Below, one piece after another: positions 27,483 to 35,382 of a stretch of 51,517 bases of DNA. Position 1 is the first letter of the stretch. Each line of letters opens with the position of its first letter. A program made the position numbers and the translations under genes. The notes beneath the pieces are model-generated. The model ran no database searches and was not told the origin of the DNA. It saw nothing but the letters and a program-made list of their open reading frames with translations. Location: positions 1-51,517 of the forward strand of contig JAISHB010000075.1 of NCBI GenBank assembly GCA_031262785.1, written 5' to 3'. Source of the stretch: Prevotellaceae bacterium (GTDB taxonomy: Bacteria; Bacteroidota; Bacteroidia; Bacteroidales; Bacteroidaceae).

Positions 27483-27776
27483 CATCGGCGCCCGCAGATG
27501 TTAAGGCGCCGTAACAATTGGTGCTATCGGCGCCCGCAGATGTTAATGCGCAGTAACACTTGGTGCTATCGGCGCCCGCAGATGTGAATGCGCAGTAACA
27601 ATTGGTGCTATCGGCGCCCGCAGATGTTAAGGCGCCGTAACAATTAGTGCTATCGGCGCCCGCAGATAGCATTCCGCAGTAACCATTGAGACTATCGGCG
27701 CCCGCAGATGGCATTCCGCAGTAACCATTGAGACTATCGGCGCCCGCAGATTGCATCCCGCTGGAACCATTCATCC
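27483..27776. repeat. 42-bp tandem array 4, upstream of porP
   Basis: Seven units of exactly 42 bp; ATCGGCGCCCGCAGAT recurs at 27484, 27526, 27568, 27610, 27652, 27694 and 27736 with no length variation. The second half of each unit carries a dyad: GTTAAGGCGCCGTAAC in units 1 and 4, GTTAATGCGCAGTAAC in unit 2 (paired G-C to T-A change), one mismatch in unit 3, and a different sequence (GCATTCCGCAGTAACC) in units 5-6. A 132-codon frame is open on the minus strand only because the period is a multiple of three. The array fills most of the gap between gcvP and porP. Confidence 0.97.
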
Positions 27777-27821
27777 TTCCGCCGCACACAATTTTCTGCC
27801 CAAACCACAGTTTTTATAGTG

Positions 27822-28775
27822 ATGCGAACTCCTCTTCTACGATATTTGCTCTGGGCACTCGCCTGTTGCTGCGCCGTAGCGGCACGCGGACAATTCGATG
27901 CCCGTTTCGCCCAGTATTGGACGCTGGGAAGCTACTATCATCCCGCCGAGGCCGGGCAGAGGCCGCATACCCTGCAACTTTACGGCTCCTATAGCATGCA
28001 GCTGATTAGTTTTACCCGCGCTCCCCGTACCATGACCGTGGGCGCCGACCTGCCGTTCACCCTTTTGAGCAAAGAGCACGGCGCCGGCGCGGGCTTTTTC
28101 AACGAAAGCATCGGACTGTTCCGCAACCAGCGCTTCTGGGCGCAGTACGCCTACCGGCTGACGCTGGGCAAGAGCAAGCTGTCGATGGGATTGCAGCTGG
28201 GGATGCTCTCGGTGGGCTTCGATCCGTCGGCTTTGAACCTGGGTGACGAGTCGGGCAACGACGAAGCCTTCCCCGCCACGGCCGAGAACGGGATGAGTCT
28301 GGACGTAGGTGCCGGTGCTTCGCTGCTGCATCCCCGCTTCTACGTGTCGTTCTCGGCACACCACCTGTCGGCGCCCCGCATACGGCTGGGAGAACGCAGC
28401 GACATCCGTGTGCGCCCGATGCTTTATTTCACGGGGGGATACAATATCCAAACACGCAATCCGTTAGTTTCCATACAGCCTTCCCTACACCTGCAGAGCG
28501 ATATTACAGCCACCCGCTTGGATCTGACCACACGATTGTTTTACACCTATCGTTCCAAACGCTTCTACGGCGGACTCACCTACACGCCCGACACCTCGGT
28601 GGGCATCCACTTGGGAGTAAGTATCCGCAACGTGACCATCGGATACGCCTACGAGTGGTTCACTTCCAAAATCGGAGCGGCCGGCGGCAGCCACGACATC
28701 GCAGCCTCCTACGCATTCGACCTGAATGCCTTCAAAAAGAGCCGCAATCTGCACAAAAGCATTCGGGTGCTGTAA
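27822..28775 (+). CDS. porP: PorP/SprF family type IX secretion protein
   Basis: The protein has 317 residues from the ATG at 27822 (a GTG lies just before it). A signal peptide (LLWALACCCAVAARGQ) is followed by the family opening FDARFAQYWTLGSYYHPAEAG and a beta-rich outer-membrane domain with GLQLGMLSVGFDPS and GGLTYTPDTSVGIHLG. PorP/SprF proteins are part of, or attached to, the T9SS in the outer membrane. It is the first gene of the operon with gldK-gldN; no TAnnTTTG promoter is visible between the array and the ATG, so an alternative sigma factor may drive it. Confidence 0.9.
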   Translation: MRTPLLRYLLWALACCCAVAARGQFDARFAQYWTLGSYYHPAEAGQRPHTLQLYGSYSMQLISFTRAPRTMTVGADLPFTLLSKEHGAGAGFFNESIGLFRNQRFWAQYAYRLTLGKSKLSMGLQLGMLSVGFDPSALNLGDESGNDEAFPATAENGMSLDVGAGASLLHPRFYVSFSAHHLSAPRIRLGERSDIRVRPMLYFTGGYNIQTRNPLVSIQPSLHLQSDITATRLDLTTRLFYTYRSKRFYGGLTYTPDTSVGIHLGVSIRNVTIGYAYEWFTSKIGAAGGSHDIAASYAFDLNAFKKSRNLHKSIRVL

Positions 28776-28811
28776 GAAACAAGAACTCTTTACGTAGTAG
28801 CAATATAGAGA

Positions 28812-30263
28812 ATGAAGAAAGATAGCAAATCTACCCGGGGAACACAGGCCGTCGTTGGCCTCCTTGCCCTTTTGGCGCTGGCCTCGTGCATGGGAATGGC
28901 GGGAAGCGGCTCGCTGCGCGGCGGCGAAGTGGTGGGAGCCTCGGCCGTCTCATGGAACGAGCCGGCACCCTACGGCATGGTGCTGGTTAAGCGAGGTTCG
29001 CTCCAGATGGGTCCCGACAAGCAAGACAGTTTGTGGGGCACGCCGGTGCCCACACGCGAAATTTCGGTGGAGTCGTTCTGGATGGACGAGAAAGAGGTCA
29101 CCGTTTCGGAGTACCGCCAGTTTGTCTACTGGGTGCGCGACTCCATTATCCGCGAACGCCTGGCCGATCCGGCCTACGGCGGCAACGAACTCTACAAAAT
29201 CGAAGAAGATCGCGAAGGCAATCCCGTCAAGCCCTACCTGAACTGGTCGCGTCCCATCCCCTGGAAGCGCGCTACCGAAGACGAGCAGCTGGCCATCGGC
29301 AGCCTGTATAAGCGGCACCCCGTCGACGGAACGTTGATGCTCGACGCCAGCCAGCTCAACTACTACTACGAGGTGTATGACTACGCCGAGGCAGCCAAAC
29401 GGCGCAACCGCCTCAACCCGGCCGACCGCAACCGCAACACCGACCTGGCCGTCAACCCCGAAGAGACCATCACCATCACCAAAGACACCGCCTACATCGA
29501 CGAAGAGGGGCGCATCATCAACCGTACCATCACCCGCCCGCTCTCGGGCGAGTGGGATTTCCTCAACAGCTACATCGTCAACATCTATCCCGACACCACC
29601 TGCTGGGTCAACGACTTCCCCAATGCCCATAACGAAGACTACATGCGTCTGTACTTCAATCACCCGAGCTACAACGAGCATCCCGTGGTAGGCGTAAGCT
29701 GGGAACAAGCCAATGCCTTCTGCGCCTGGCGTACTTCCTACCTGCTGGCGGGCCTGCGCGGCCTCACCCGCTTTATCGGACGCTACCGCCTTCCTACCGA
29801 AGCCGAATGGGAGTTTGCCGCACGCGGCCGCGAAGAGAACAGCTTCCCGTGGAAGCATAGCGACCAGACCAAAGACGACAAAGGCTGCTATAATGCCAAC
29901 TATAAACCGGGGGTAGGCAACTATGTGAAGGACGGAAATCTCATCACCACGCGCGCCGGCAGCTATCCGGCCAACTCCAACGGCCTGTTTGACATGGCCG
30001 GCAACGTGGCCGAGTGGACCTCGACCGCCTACACCGAGTCGGGCGTCCTGCAGGCGAGCGACGTCAACCCCGATGTGCACTACAACGCCTCGCCCGACGA
30101 CCCCTACGCCCTCAAACGCAAGGTCGTGCGCGGCGGTTCGTGGAAAGATGTCAACGCCTTCATCCGCTCGGATGCCCGCACCTCGGAATATCAAAACGAA
30201 CAACGCTCCTACATCGGATTTCGGTGCGTACGCACCCTGGTGGGAGCCGGAAGAAAGAAGTAA
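28812..30263 (+). CDS. gldK: T9SS lipoprotein GldK/PorK
   Basis: The 483-residue protein starts with a lipoprotein signal (LLALLALASC, Cys about residue 26) and has a formylglycine-enzyme/SUMF1-like domain (GMVLVKRGSLQMGPD, ESFWMDEKEVTVSEYRQFV, LPTEAEWEFAARG, GNVAEWTS, VVRGGSWKD, IGFRCVRT). GldK with GldN forms the periplasmic ring of the type IX secretion machine under the outer membrane. An insertion of about 150 residues between the first and second parts of the domain is normal for GldK. Confidence 0.95.
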   Translation: MKKDSKSTRGTQAVVGLLALLALASCMGMAGSGSLRGGEVVGASAVSWNEPAPYGMVLVKRGSLQMGPDKQDSLWGTPVPTREISVESFWMDEKEVTVSEYRQFVYWVRDSIIRERLADPAYGGNELYKIEEDREGNPVKPYLNWSRPIPWKRATEDEQLAIGSLYKRHPVDGTLMLDASQLNYYYEVYDYAEAAKRRNRLNPADRNRNTDLAVNPEETITITKDTAYIDEEGRIINRTITRPLSGEWDFLNSYIVNIYPDTTCWVNDFPNAHNEDYMRLYFNHPSYNEHPVVGVSWEQANAFCAWRTSYLLAGLRGLTRFIGRYRLPTEAEWEFAARGREENSFPWKHSDQTKDDKGCYNANYKPGVGNYVKDGNLITTRAGSYPANSNGLFDMAGNVAEWTSTAYTESGVLQASDVNPDVHYNASPDDPYALKRKVVRGGSWKDVNAFIRSDARTSEYQNEQRSYIGFRCVRTLVGAGRKK

Positions 30264-30281
30264 CTCCTCACACCCTACGAT

Positions 30282-30929
30282 ATGGAACGAAAAACCTTCG
30301 GACAAAAACTGCAAAACTTCATGGGTAGCTACCGTGGGCAGGTCATTATGAACTACGCCTACAGCTGGGGCGCCGCCGTGGTGATTGCCGGCACGCTCTT
30401 CAAGCTCACACACCTGCCCTATGCCAATCTGATGCTCTGGATCGGCATGGGAACAGAGGTTTTGGTCTTTTTTATCTCGGCCTTCGACCTGCCGATGCCC
30501 AAAACCAACGCCGCAACGCCCGCCGCAAGCACTCCGTCCCCCGCTCCCGAAGCCGGAGAGCCGGCCGTCACCCTGCCCACCCCCCGGGGCGATGCCGCTC
30601 CGGCGGCCATTCCCTCGCCGGGCATCACCCCCGAGATGACGGAGGCCACCCAAGCCTACCTGGCGCAACTCAACGAGCTGACGGCGACGCTCTCGCGCTT
30701 CACCACGCAGGCCGAGTCGCTCTCGCATGAGGGCGAACAGATGGCGGCACTCGGGCGCAACCTCTCGGGCATCAACGCCATCTACGAGATGCAGCTACGC
30801 AGTGCCAGTGCGCAAATCGGCACCATCGATCAGGTGCACGAGCAGACGCGGAAGATGGCACGTCAGATAGAAGAACTCAACGCCGTGTATGCGCGCATGC
30901 TCCAGGCCGTGCAGGTAGGAAACCACTAA
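30282..30929 (+). CDS. gldL: T9SS motor protein GldL/PorL
   Basis: The 215-residue protein has the GldL N-terminus (QNFMGSYRGQVIMNYAYSWG) and two membrane helices (about 21-38 and 48-65) with the acidic residue in IGMGTEVLVFF expected for proton flow. A Pro/Ala-rich linker (about 70-115) leads to a cytosolic helical segment (about 120-215). GldL5GldM2 is the proton-driven inner-membrane motor of the T9SS. Confidence 0.93.
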   Translation: MERKTFGQKLQNFMGSYRGQVIMNYAYSWGAAVVIAGTLFKLTHLPYANLMLWIGMGTEVLVFFISAFDLPMPKTNAATPAASTPSPAPEAGEPAVTLPTPRGDAAPAAIPSPGITPEMTEATQAYLAQLNELTATLSRFTTQAESLSHEGEQMAALGRNLSGINAIYEMQLRSASAQIGTIDQVHEQTRKMARQIEELNAVYARMLQAVQVGNH

Positions 30930-30959
30930 CCGTCCATCCCCTTAATCAGCCCCACCCAC

Positions 30960-32525
30960 GTGAACATCAATCCCAATTCTCCACGCCAGAAGATGATCAA
31001 CCTGATGTACATCGTCTTGATGGCGATGTTGGCACTGAATGTATCGTCCGACGTGCTCGATGGCTTCTCCCTGGTCGACGAGAGTTTGTCACGCACCACG
31101 GCCAACGCCTCCAAACAGAACCATTCGCTCTACGACGGACTCGCCGATGCCAATCTGCGCAATCCCGAGAAGATCGGCCCGTGGTTTGAGAAGGCCGAAG
31201 CCGTCAAACAGCAGTCCGACTCCCTCTATGCCTACGTCGAGCAACTCAAAGTGCGCATCGTGCGCGCCGCCGACGGCCGACGGGGCGATGTCGACAACAT
31301 TGTCAACCGCGAAGACCTCGAAGCGGCCTCGTATGTGATGCTGGCCCCGGGCAGCGGCCAGGGCAACCGGCTCTTTACCCATATCAACACCTACCGCGAG
31401 CAAATCCTGGCCTTGGTAACCGACACGCTGCAACGCAACATCATCCGCGACAACCTCAGTACCGAGGTTCCGCGCAAAGCTTCGCTCATCGGTAAGAACT
31501 GGCAAGAGTATATCTTCGAGAATACGCCCGTAGCGGCCGCCGTAACCCTGCTGACCAAGCTGCAGAGCGACATACGTTACGCCGAGGGCGAGGTGCTCCA
31601 CCTGCTCACCAGCAACACCGACATGCAGGACGTCCGCGTCAACCGCCTGCAGGCCTACGTCATTCCCACTTCCCAGAACGTGGTGCGCGGCGGCACCTAC
31701 AGCGCCCGCGTGATTCTGGCCGCGGTAGACTCGACGCAACGCCCCGCCCTCTATATCAACGGCCAGAGGCAACCCGAGAGCGCCGAAGGCTGGTTTGAAA
31801 CCCTCTGCAACCGCACGGGCGACTTCTCACTCGAGGGATACCTCGAACTGGAGCAACCCAACGGCGAAATGCTCCGGCGCGACTTCACCCAGCGCTACAC
31901 GGTGGTAGAACCTTCGGCCACGGTGTCGGCCACATTGATGAATGTGCTCTACGCCGGCTACGACAACCCCATCAGCATCTCGGTGCCGGGCGTACCTTCG
32001 GGACAGGTGCAAGCCTCCATCGTCAACGGCAACGGCACCTTGCGCCGCACGACCGGCGGCTTCGTGGCCACGCCCGCGCAAGTGGGCAAAGAGGCCGTCA
32101 TCCGCGTAACGGCCAACGTCAACGGACGCACGCAGTCGATGGGTGACTATACCTACCGGGTACGTCGTCTGCCCGACCCCTCCCCCTTCATCGAGTATGT
32201 GCAGGAGGGCGCCGCCCAACGCTACCGCGGCGGTCGTCCGCTGGCAAAGGCCGTGTTGATGAATACTCCGGGCATTGTGGCGGCCATCGACGACGGACTG
32301 CTCAACATCAACTTCCGCGTGCTGGGCTTCGAGACCGTCTTTTTCGACAACATGGGCAATGCAGTTCCCGAAGTATCGCAGAGCGCCGCCTTCTCGGCAC
32401 GCCAAAAAGAGATGTTCCGGCGTCTCTCCCGGGGCAAACGGTTCTACATCTCACGGGTACGGGCTGTCGGCCCCGACGGAGTGGAACGCCTACTGCCCAC
32501 CACCTTAGAAGTCATCGTAAATTAA
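30960..32525 (+). CDS. gldM: T9SS motor protein GldM/PorM
   Basis: The 521-residue protein starts with GTG; no ATG precedes the single membrane helix (about 12-32, MINLMYIVLMAMLALNVSSD), whose sequence is typical of GldM. The large periplasmic part forms the four successive domains that reach the GldK/GldN ring. The start codon was chosen because the next ATG would remove the conserved SPRQKM segment. Confidence 0.93.
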   Translation: MNINPNSPRQKMINLMYIVLMAMLALNVSSDVLDGFSLVDESLSRTTANASKQNHSLYDGLADANLRNPEKIGPWFEKAEAVKQQSDSLYAYVEQLKVRIVRAADGRRGDVDNIVNREDLEAASYVMLAPGSGQGNRLFTHINTYREQILALVTDTLQRNIIRDNLSTEVPRKASLIGKNWQEYIFENTPVAAAVTLLTKLQSDIRYAEGEVLHLLTSNTDMQDVRVNRLQAYVIPTSQNVVRGGTYSARVILAAVDSTQRPALYINGQRQPESAEGWFETLCNRTGDFSLEGYLELEQPNGEMLRRDFTQRYTVVEPSATVSATLMNVLYAGYDNPISISVPGVPSGQVQASIVNGNGTLRRTTGGFVATPAQVGKEAVIRVTANVNGRTQSMGDYTYRVRRLPDPSPFIEYVQEGAAQRYRGGRPLAKAVLMNTPGIVAAIDDGLLNINFRVLGFETVFFDNMGNAVPEVSQSAAFSARQKEMFRRLSRGKRFYISRVRAVGPDGVERLLPTTLEVIVN

Positions 32526-32538
32526 CCCTCTTCCCCTC

Positions 32539-33555
32539 ATGAACAGAACCATACACTCCTTCGCACTCGGCGCGTTCTCCTGCTTGGTGGCCACACTCTT
32601 ACTATTTCCCCTTGCGGCATCGGCACAACGCACCTATCCCCACTCGGCCACCCTTCCGAAAGACGTGGTTTGGATGCGTGAAATCTACCGCACCCTCGAT
32701 CTGAGCCTCGAGGGCAACGGAGCACTCTACTATCCGGTAGAGCCTCAAGGCAACCGGATGAATCTGTTCACCACACTCTTCCGGCTGCTGGCACGCAAAG
32801 CAATTAAGGCCTACGAGTATAACCTGGACGGCACCGAGCATTTCGAGAAGAGTGCCGAGATAGGCTTTCGAGACGTGCTCGACCGCTTTCAGCTCTACTA
32901 CGAGATGAAAAAGCTACCCAACCGGCGCGACAGCGTCATCTCCATCGGTCAGGCCGACGTACCTTCGGCCGATGTGCTGAGCTACTTTATTAAAGAGGTG
33001 TGGTATTTCGATCAGCGCACCTCGCACTACGGTTCGGTCATCACTGCCCTCTGCCCGGTGCTGCACCGTACCGAATCATTTAGCGACGAGCGCATCAAGC
33101 TGCCCATGTTTTGGGTAGATTATGCCGAGCTGGCTCCGCACATCGTAGACCAATTGGTCTCCGTGAGCAACTACAACAACGTAGCCACCAGCACGTGGGA
33201 CGACTTCTTCACCGCCCGCCTCTATAAGGGAGACATCTACAAGGTTACCAACCTGCAGAACCGCAGCCTGGCACAATATTGTCCCACCGACAGCGCCATG
33301 CGCAAGGAGCAACAACGCATTGAAAAGGAGCTGGCCGACTTCCAGAAGAGCCTCTACGGAAAAGACCTGGCCACTGCCCGGACGGACACCGCCGCGGTTG
33401 CTGCTGCCGATGCCCCGGCTACGGTTCCCAAGAACACGAAGAGAAACACACGAAGAGGCAATCAAAAAGCATCCGACCAACCCTCGGAGGTCAAGAGCGC
33501 CGGCAAACGCCAGTCGGCAGCACCTCGTGCCACCGTACGCAGGCAAAGACGTTAA
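32539..33555 (+). CDS. gldN: T9SS ring protein GldN/PorN
   Basis: The 338-residue protein has a signal peptide (ending AASAQ) and the GldN opening (VVWMREIYRTLDL), then a conserved periplasmic domain up to about residue 255 (FWVDYAELAPHIVDQL). The last 50 residues are Arg/Lys/Pro-rich and disordered (NTKRNTRRGNQKAS), an extension that varies in this family. It closes the core operon and partners GldK. Confidence 0.93.
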   Translation: MNRTIHSFALGAFSCLVATLLLFPLAASAQRTYPHSATLPKDVVWMREIYRTLDLSLEGNGALYYPVEPQGNRMNLFTTLFRLLARKAIKAYEYNLDGTEHFEKSAEIGFRDVLDRFQLYYEMKKLPNRRDSVISIGQADVPSADVLSYFIKEVWYFDQRTSHYGSVITALCPVLHRTESFSDERIKLPMFWVDYAELAPHIVDQLVSVSNYNNVATSTWDDFFTARLYKGDIYKVTNLQNRSLAQYCPTDSAMRKEQQRIEKELADFQKSLYGKDLATARTDTAAVAAADAPATVPKNTKRNTRRGNQKASDQPSEVKSAGKRQSAAPRATVRRQRR

Positions 33556-33596
33556 ATACGTGGTCGTCCTTTGTAACTTCTATCTAAATAATTGTC

Positions 33597-33604
33597 TATC
33601 TTTG
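33597..33604 (+). promoter_or_regulatory. Promoter -7 element of the beta-barrel gene
   Basis: TATCTTTG matches TAnnTTTG, 49 bp before the ATG at 33653. A CTTTG about 23 bp upstream could be the -33 box at long spacing. It shows that the barrel gene can be transcribed apart from gldN. Confidence 0.6.
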
Positions 33605-33652
33605 CCCTCGATTAAAAACTTAGTTTACCTCAAATTAAATAATTCAGAACGT

Positions 33653-34264
33653 ATGAAAAAAGTTATCCGTGTATGTGCCCTTGCCATCTTCGCCCTGATG
33701 ATGGCCGCACCCGCCCAAGCACAACTAAAGTTCGGCCTCAAGGGCGGCGTAAACCTCTCGAAAGTAGATTTTGGCGATATCCAGGCCAATAAAAAGAACA
33801 GCACCGGCTTCTTCATCGGCCCGATGGCCGAAGTCACCATTCCCGTGGTCGGATTGGGAATCGACGCCGCCCTGATGTATTCGCAACGCGGCAATGTCAC
33901 GGCAGTGATTGACGGCACGGAGAACACCTTCAAGCAGTCGGGACTCGAAGTTCCCGTTCACCTGAAGTATACCATCGGGCTGGGAAGCCTCTTTGGCATC
34001 TACCTGGCTGCCGGTCCCAACTTCTTCTACAACTTTAAAGAGAACAACTGGGACAACCTCGATTTGAGCGAGAAGAAGACACAGGTGGCCATAGACCTGG
34101 GCGTGGGTGTGAAACTCATTAAGCACCTGCAAGTGGGCATCAACTATCAAATTGGAATGGGCGACAGCTTCAGTTTGGAGAATGTCGTAAACAGCGCCAG
34201 CCAAACGGTGACCGGCAAGGCCAAGACCAATACGTGGCAAGTTTCGGCCGCCTACATCTTCTAA
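33653..34264 (+). CDS. PorT-family outer-membrane beta-barrel protein
   Basis: The protein has 203 residues from MKKVIRVCALAIFALMMA, with a signal peptide ending AQAQ; the long frame upstream of this ATG overlaps gldN and is discarded. The mature part begins LKFGLKGGVNLSKVDFG, the usual opening of outer_membrane beta-barrel (PorT/OmpX-like) proteins, and ends with an aromatic residue (WQVSAAYIF) as needed for BamA recognition. It follows gldN but has its own promoter. A role as a T9SS accessory is possible but the family is broad. Confidence 0.85.
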   Translation: MKKVIRVCALAIFALMMAAPAQAQLKFGLKGGVNLSKVDFGDIQANKKNSTGFFIGPMAEVTIPVVGLGIDAALMYSQRGNVTAVIDGTENTFKQSGLEVPVHLKYTIGLGSLFGIYLAAGPNFFYNFKENNWDNLDLSEKKTQVAIDLGVGVKLIKHLQVGINYQIGMGDSFSLENVVNSASQTVTGKAKTNTWQVSAAYIF

Positions 34265-34292
34265 CACCACATTCGGGTAGATCTTCGAACAG

Positions 34293-34336
34293 ACTCCTGT
34301 GCAGGACAAGACCGTCTCCTGCGCAGGAGTTTTTTT
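34293..34336 (+). terminator. Intrinsic terminator after the beta-barrel gene
   Basis: Arms 34293-34306 and 34317-34330 (ACTCCTGTGCAGGA and TCCTGCGCAGGAGT, one G-T pair) are followed by a run of seven T. Confidence 0.92.
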
Positions 34337-34356
34337 ATGTCCCGTCGGGATACCAT

Positions 34357-34505
34357 TTGCTCACGGGCAAGATACTGTTTGCTCACGGGCAAGAGACTGT
34401 TTGCTCATGACCAGGATACTATTTGCTCATGACCAAGATACTATTTGCTCACGGGCAGGATACTATTTACTCACGGTCAGGAGAAACCTTACTCCTGCCC
34501 GTGAG
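34357..34505. repeat. 22-bp tandem array 6, upstream of the Crp-family gene
   Basis: GCTCA recurs at 34359, 34381, 34403, 34425, 34447 and (as ACTCA) 34469, always 22 bp apart. Two variants exist: CTCACGGGCAAGA and CTCATGACCA(G/A)GA. The last copy forms a 14-bp hairpin with one mismatch (arms 34470-34483 and 34492-34505). The first copies contain a dyad TTGC-N6-GCAA. Unlike the other arrays in the window the period is 22, not 42. The remaining 70 bp before the next promoter show nothing I can name. Confidence 0.93.
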
Positions 34506-34574
34506 AAAACCCTCCGGCGGGCATGAAACCGTTCAAAAAAGTGCCATGAACTGCGCAATTTGATTTATTATCAC

Positions 34575-34582
34575 TACTTTTG
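34575..34582 (+). promoter_or_regulatory. Promoter -7 element of the Crp-family gene
   Basis: TACTTTTG matches TAnnTTTG, 32 bp before the chosen ATG; the in-frame ATG at 34560 lies upstream of this element and cannot be used. Confidence 0.6.
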
Positions 34583-34613
34583 TGCTTTACAACATGCTTA
34601 CTCACACTGCGAA

Positions 34614-35315
34614 ATGATTACTAAAAATCTGCCGAACGTAAATGTCCAGGAATGTATTGCAGACTTATGGGATCTGCTCACTCCCGAGCAACAGCGTCTC
34701 CTTGCCACCCACTTCACACTCCAAACTTATAAGAAAAACGAAATCATCCATTGCGAAGGCGAAACGCCCAAACACCTGATGTGCCTGCTCAAAGGAAAGG
34801 TGAAAATCTACAAGAGCGGCAAGGGCGGCAAGAGCCAGATTATCCGCATGATTAAGCCGGTGGAATACTTCGGCTACCGCGCCTATTTTGCCGCAGAAGA
34901 GTATGTCACCATCGCCGCCGCCTTCGAGCCGTCGCTCATCTGCCTGATTCCGATGGACGTCGTCAGCGGGTTGGTCGGTGAGAACAATGCCCTGGCGCTG
35001 TTCTTTATCCGCCTGCTGGCCGTAGATTTGGGCGTGGCCGACGTACGCACGGTCAACCTGATTCAGAAACATATTCGCGGACGGCTGGCCGAAGCGCTGC
35101 TTTTCCTCAAAGAAAACTATGGCCTGGAGGAGGATGGGTTTACCCTGTCCATCTACCTCTCGCGTGAGGATCTGGCCAACCTCTCGAACATGACCACCTC
35201 CAATGCCATTCGTACACTCTCGCAATTCGCCTCCGAGCGACTCATCGCCATCGACGGACGCAAAATCAAACTCATCAACGAAGAAGAACTCAAGCAGATT
35301 AGCAAATACGGATAG
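34614..35315 (+). CDS. Crp/Fnr-family transcriptional regulator
   Basis: The protein has 233 residues from MITKNLPNVNVQE. An N-terminal cyclic-nucleotide-binding beta-barrel (about 20-125: KKNEIIHCEGETPKHLMCLLKGKVKIY) is followed by a dimerisation helix and a C-terminal winged helix (about 150-230: YLSREDLANLSNMTTSNAIRTL, then SERLIAIDGRKIKL). No cysteine cluster for an iron-sulphur centre is seen, so it is CRP-like rather than FNR-like; the effector is unknown. A 22-bp repeat array lies directly upstream of its promoter and the GH20 gene follows after 67 bp. Confidence 0.92.
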   Translation: MITKNLPNVNVQECIADLWDLLTPEQQRLLATHFTLQTYKKNEIIHCEGETPKHLMCLLKGKVKIYKSGKGGKSQIIRMIKPVEYFGYRAYFAAEEYVTIAAAFEPSLICLIPMDVVSGLVGENNALALFFIRLLAVDLGVADVRTVNLIQKHIRGRLAEALLFLKENYGLEEDGFTLSIYLSREDLANLSNMTTSNAIRTLSQFASERLIAIDGRKIKLINEEELKQISKYG

Positions 35316-35382
35316 CGCTTCTTTCCCTACCACAAGCAGTTTTCCAACCTCTTAATAACATCAACAAAAACCCCCAAGAACC

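Noticed and set aside
27483..27776. CRISPR array
   Set aside because: Regular spacing suggests it, but the whole 42-bp unit is repeated head to tail without unique spacers and no cas genes are present. The same applies to the other arrays.
27391..27789. 132-codon minus-strand ORF with 14-residue repeats
   Set aside because: It runs through both terminators and the array; no promoter or family. Kept only as a question in the findings.
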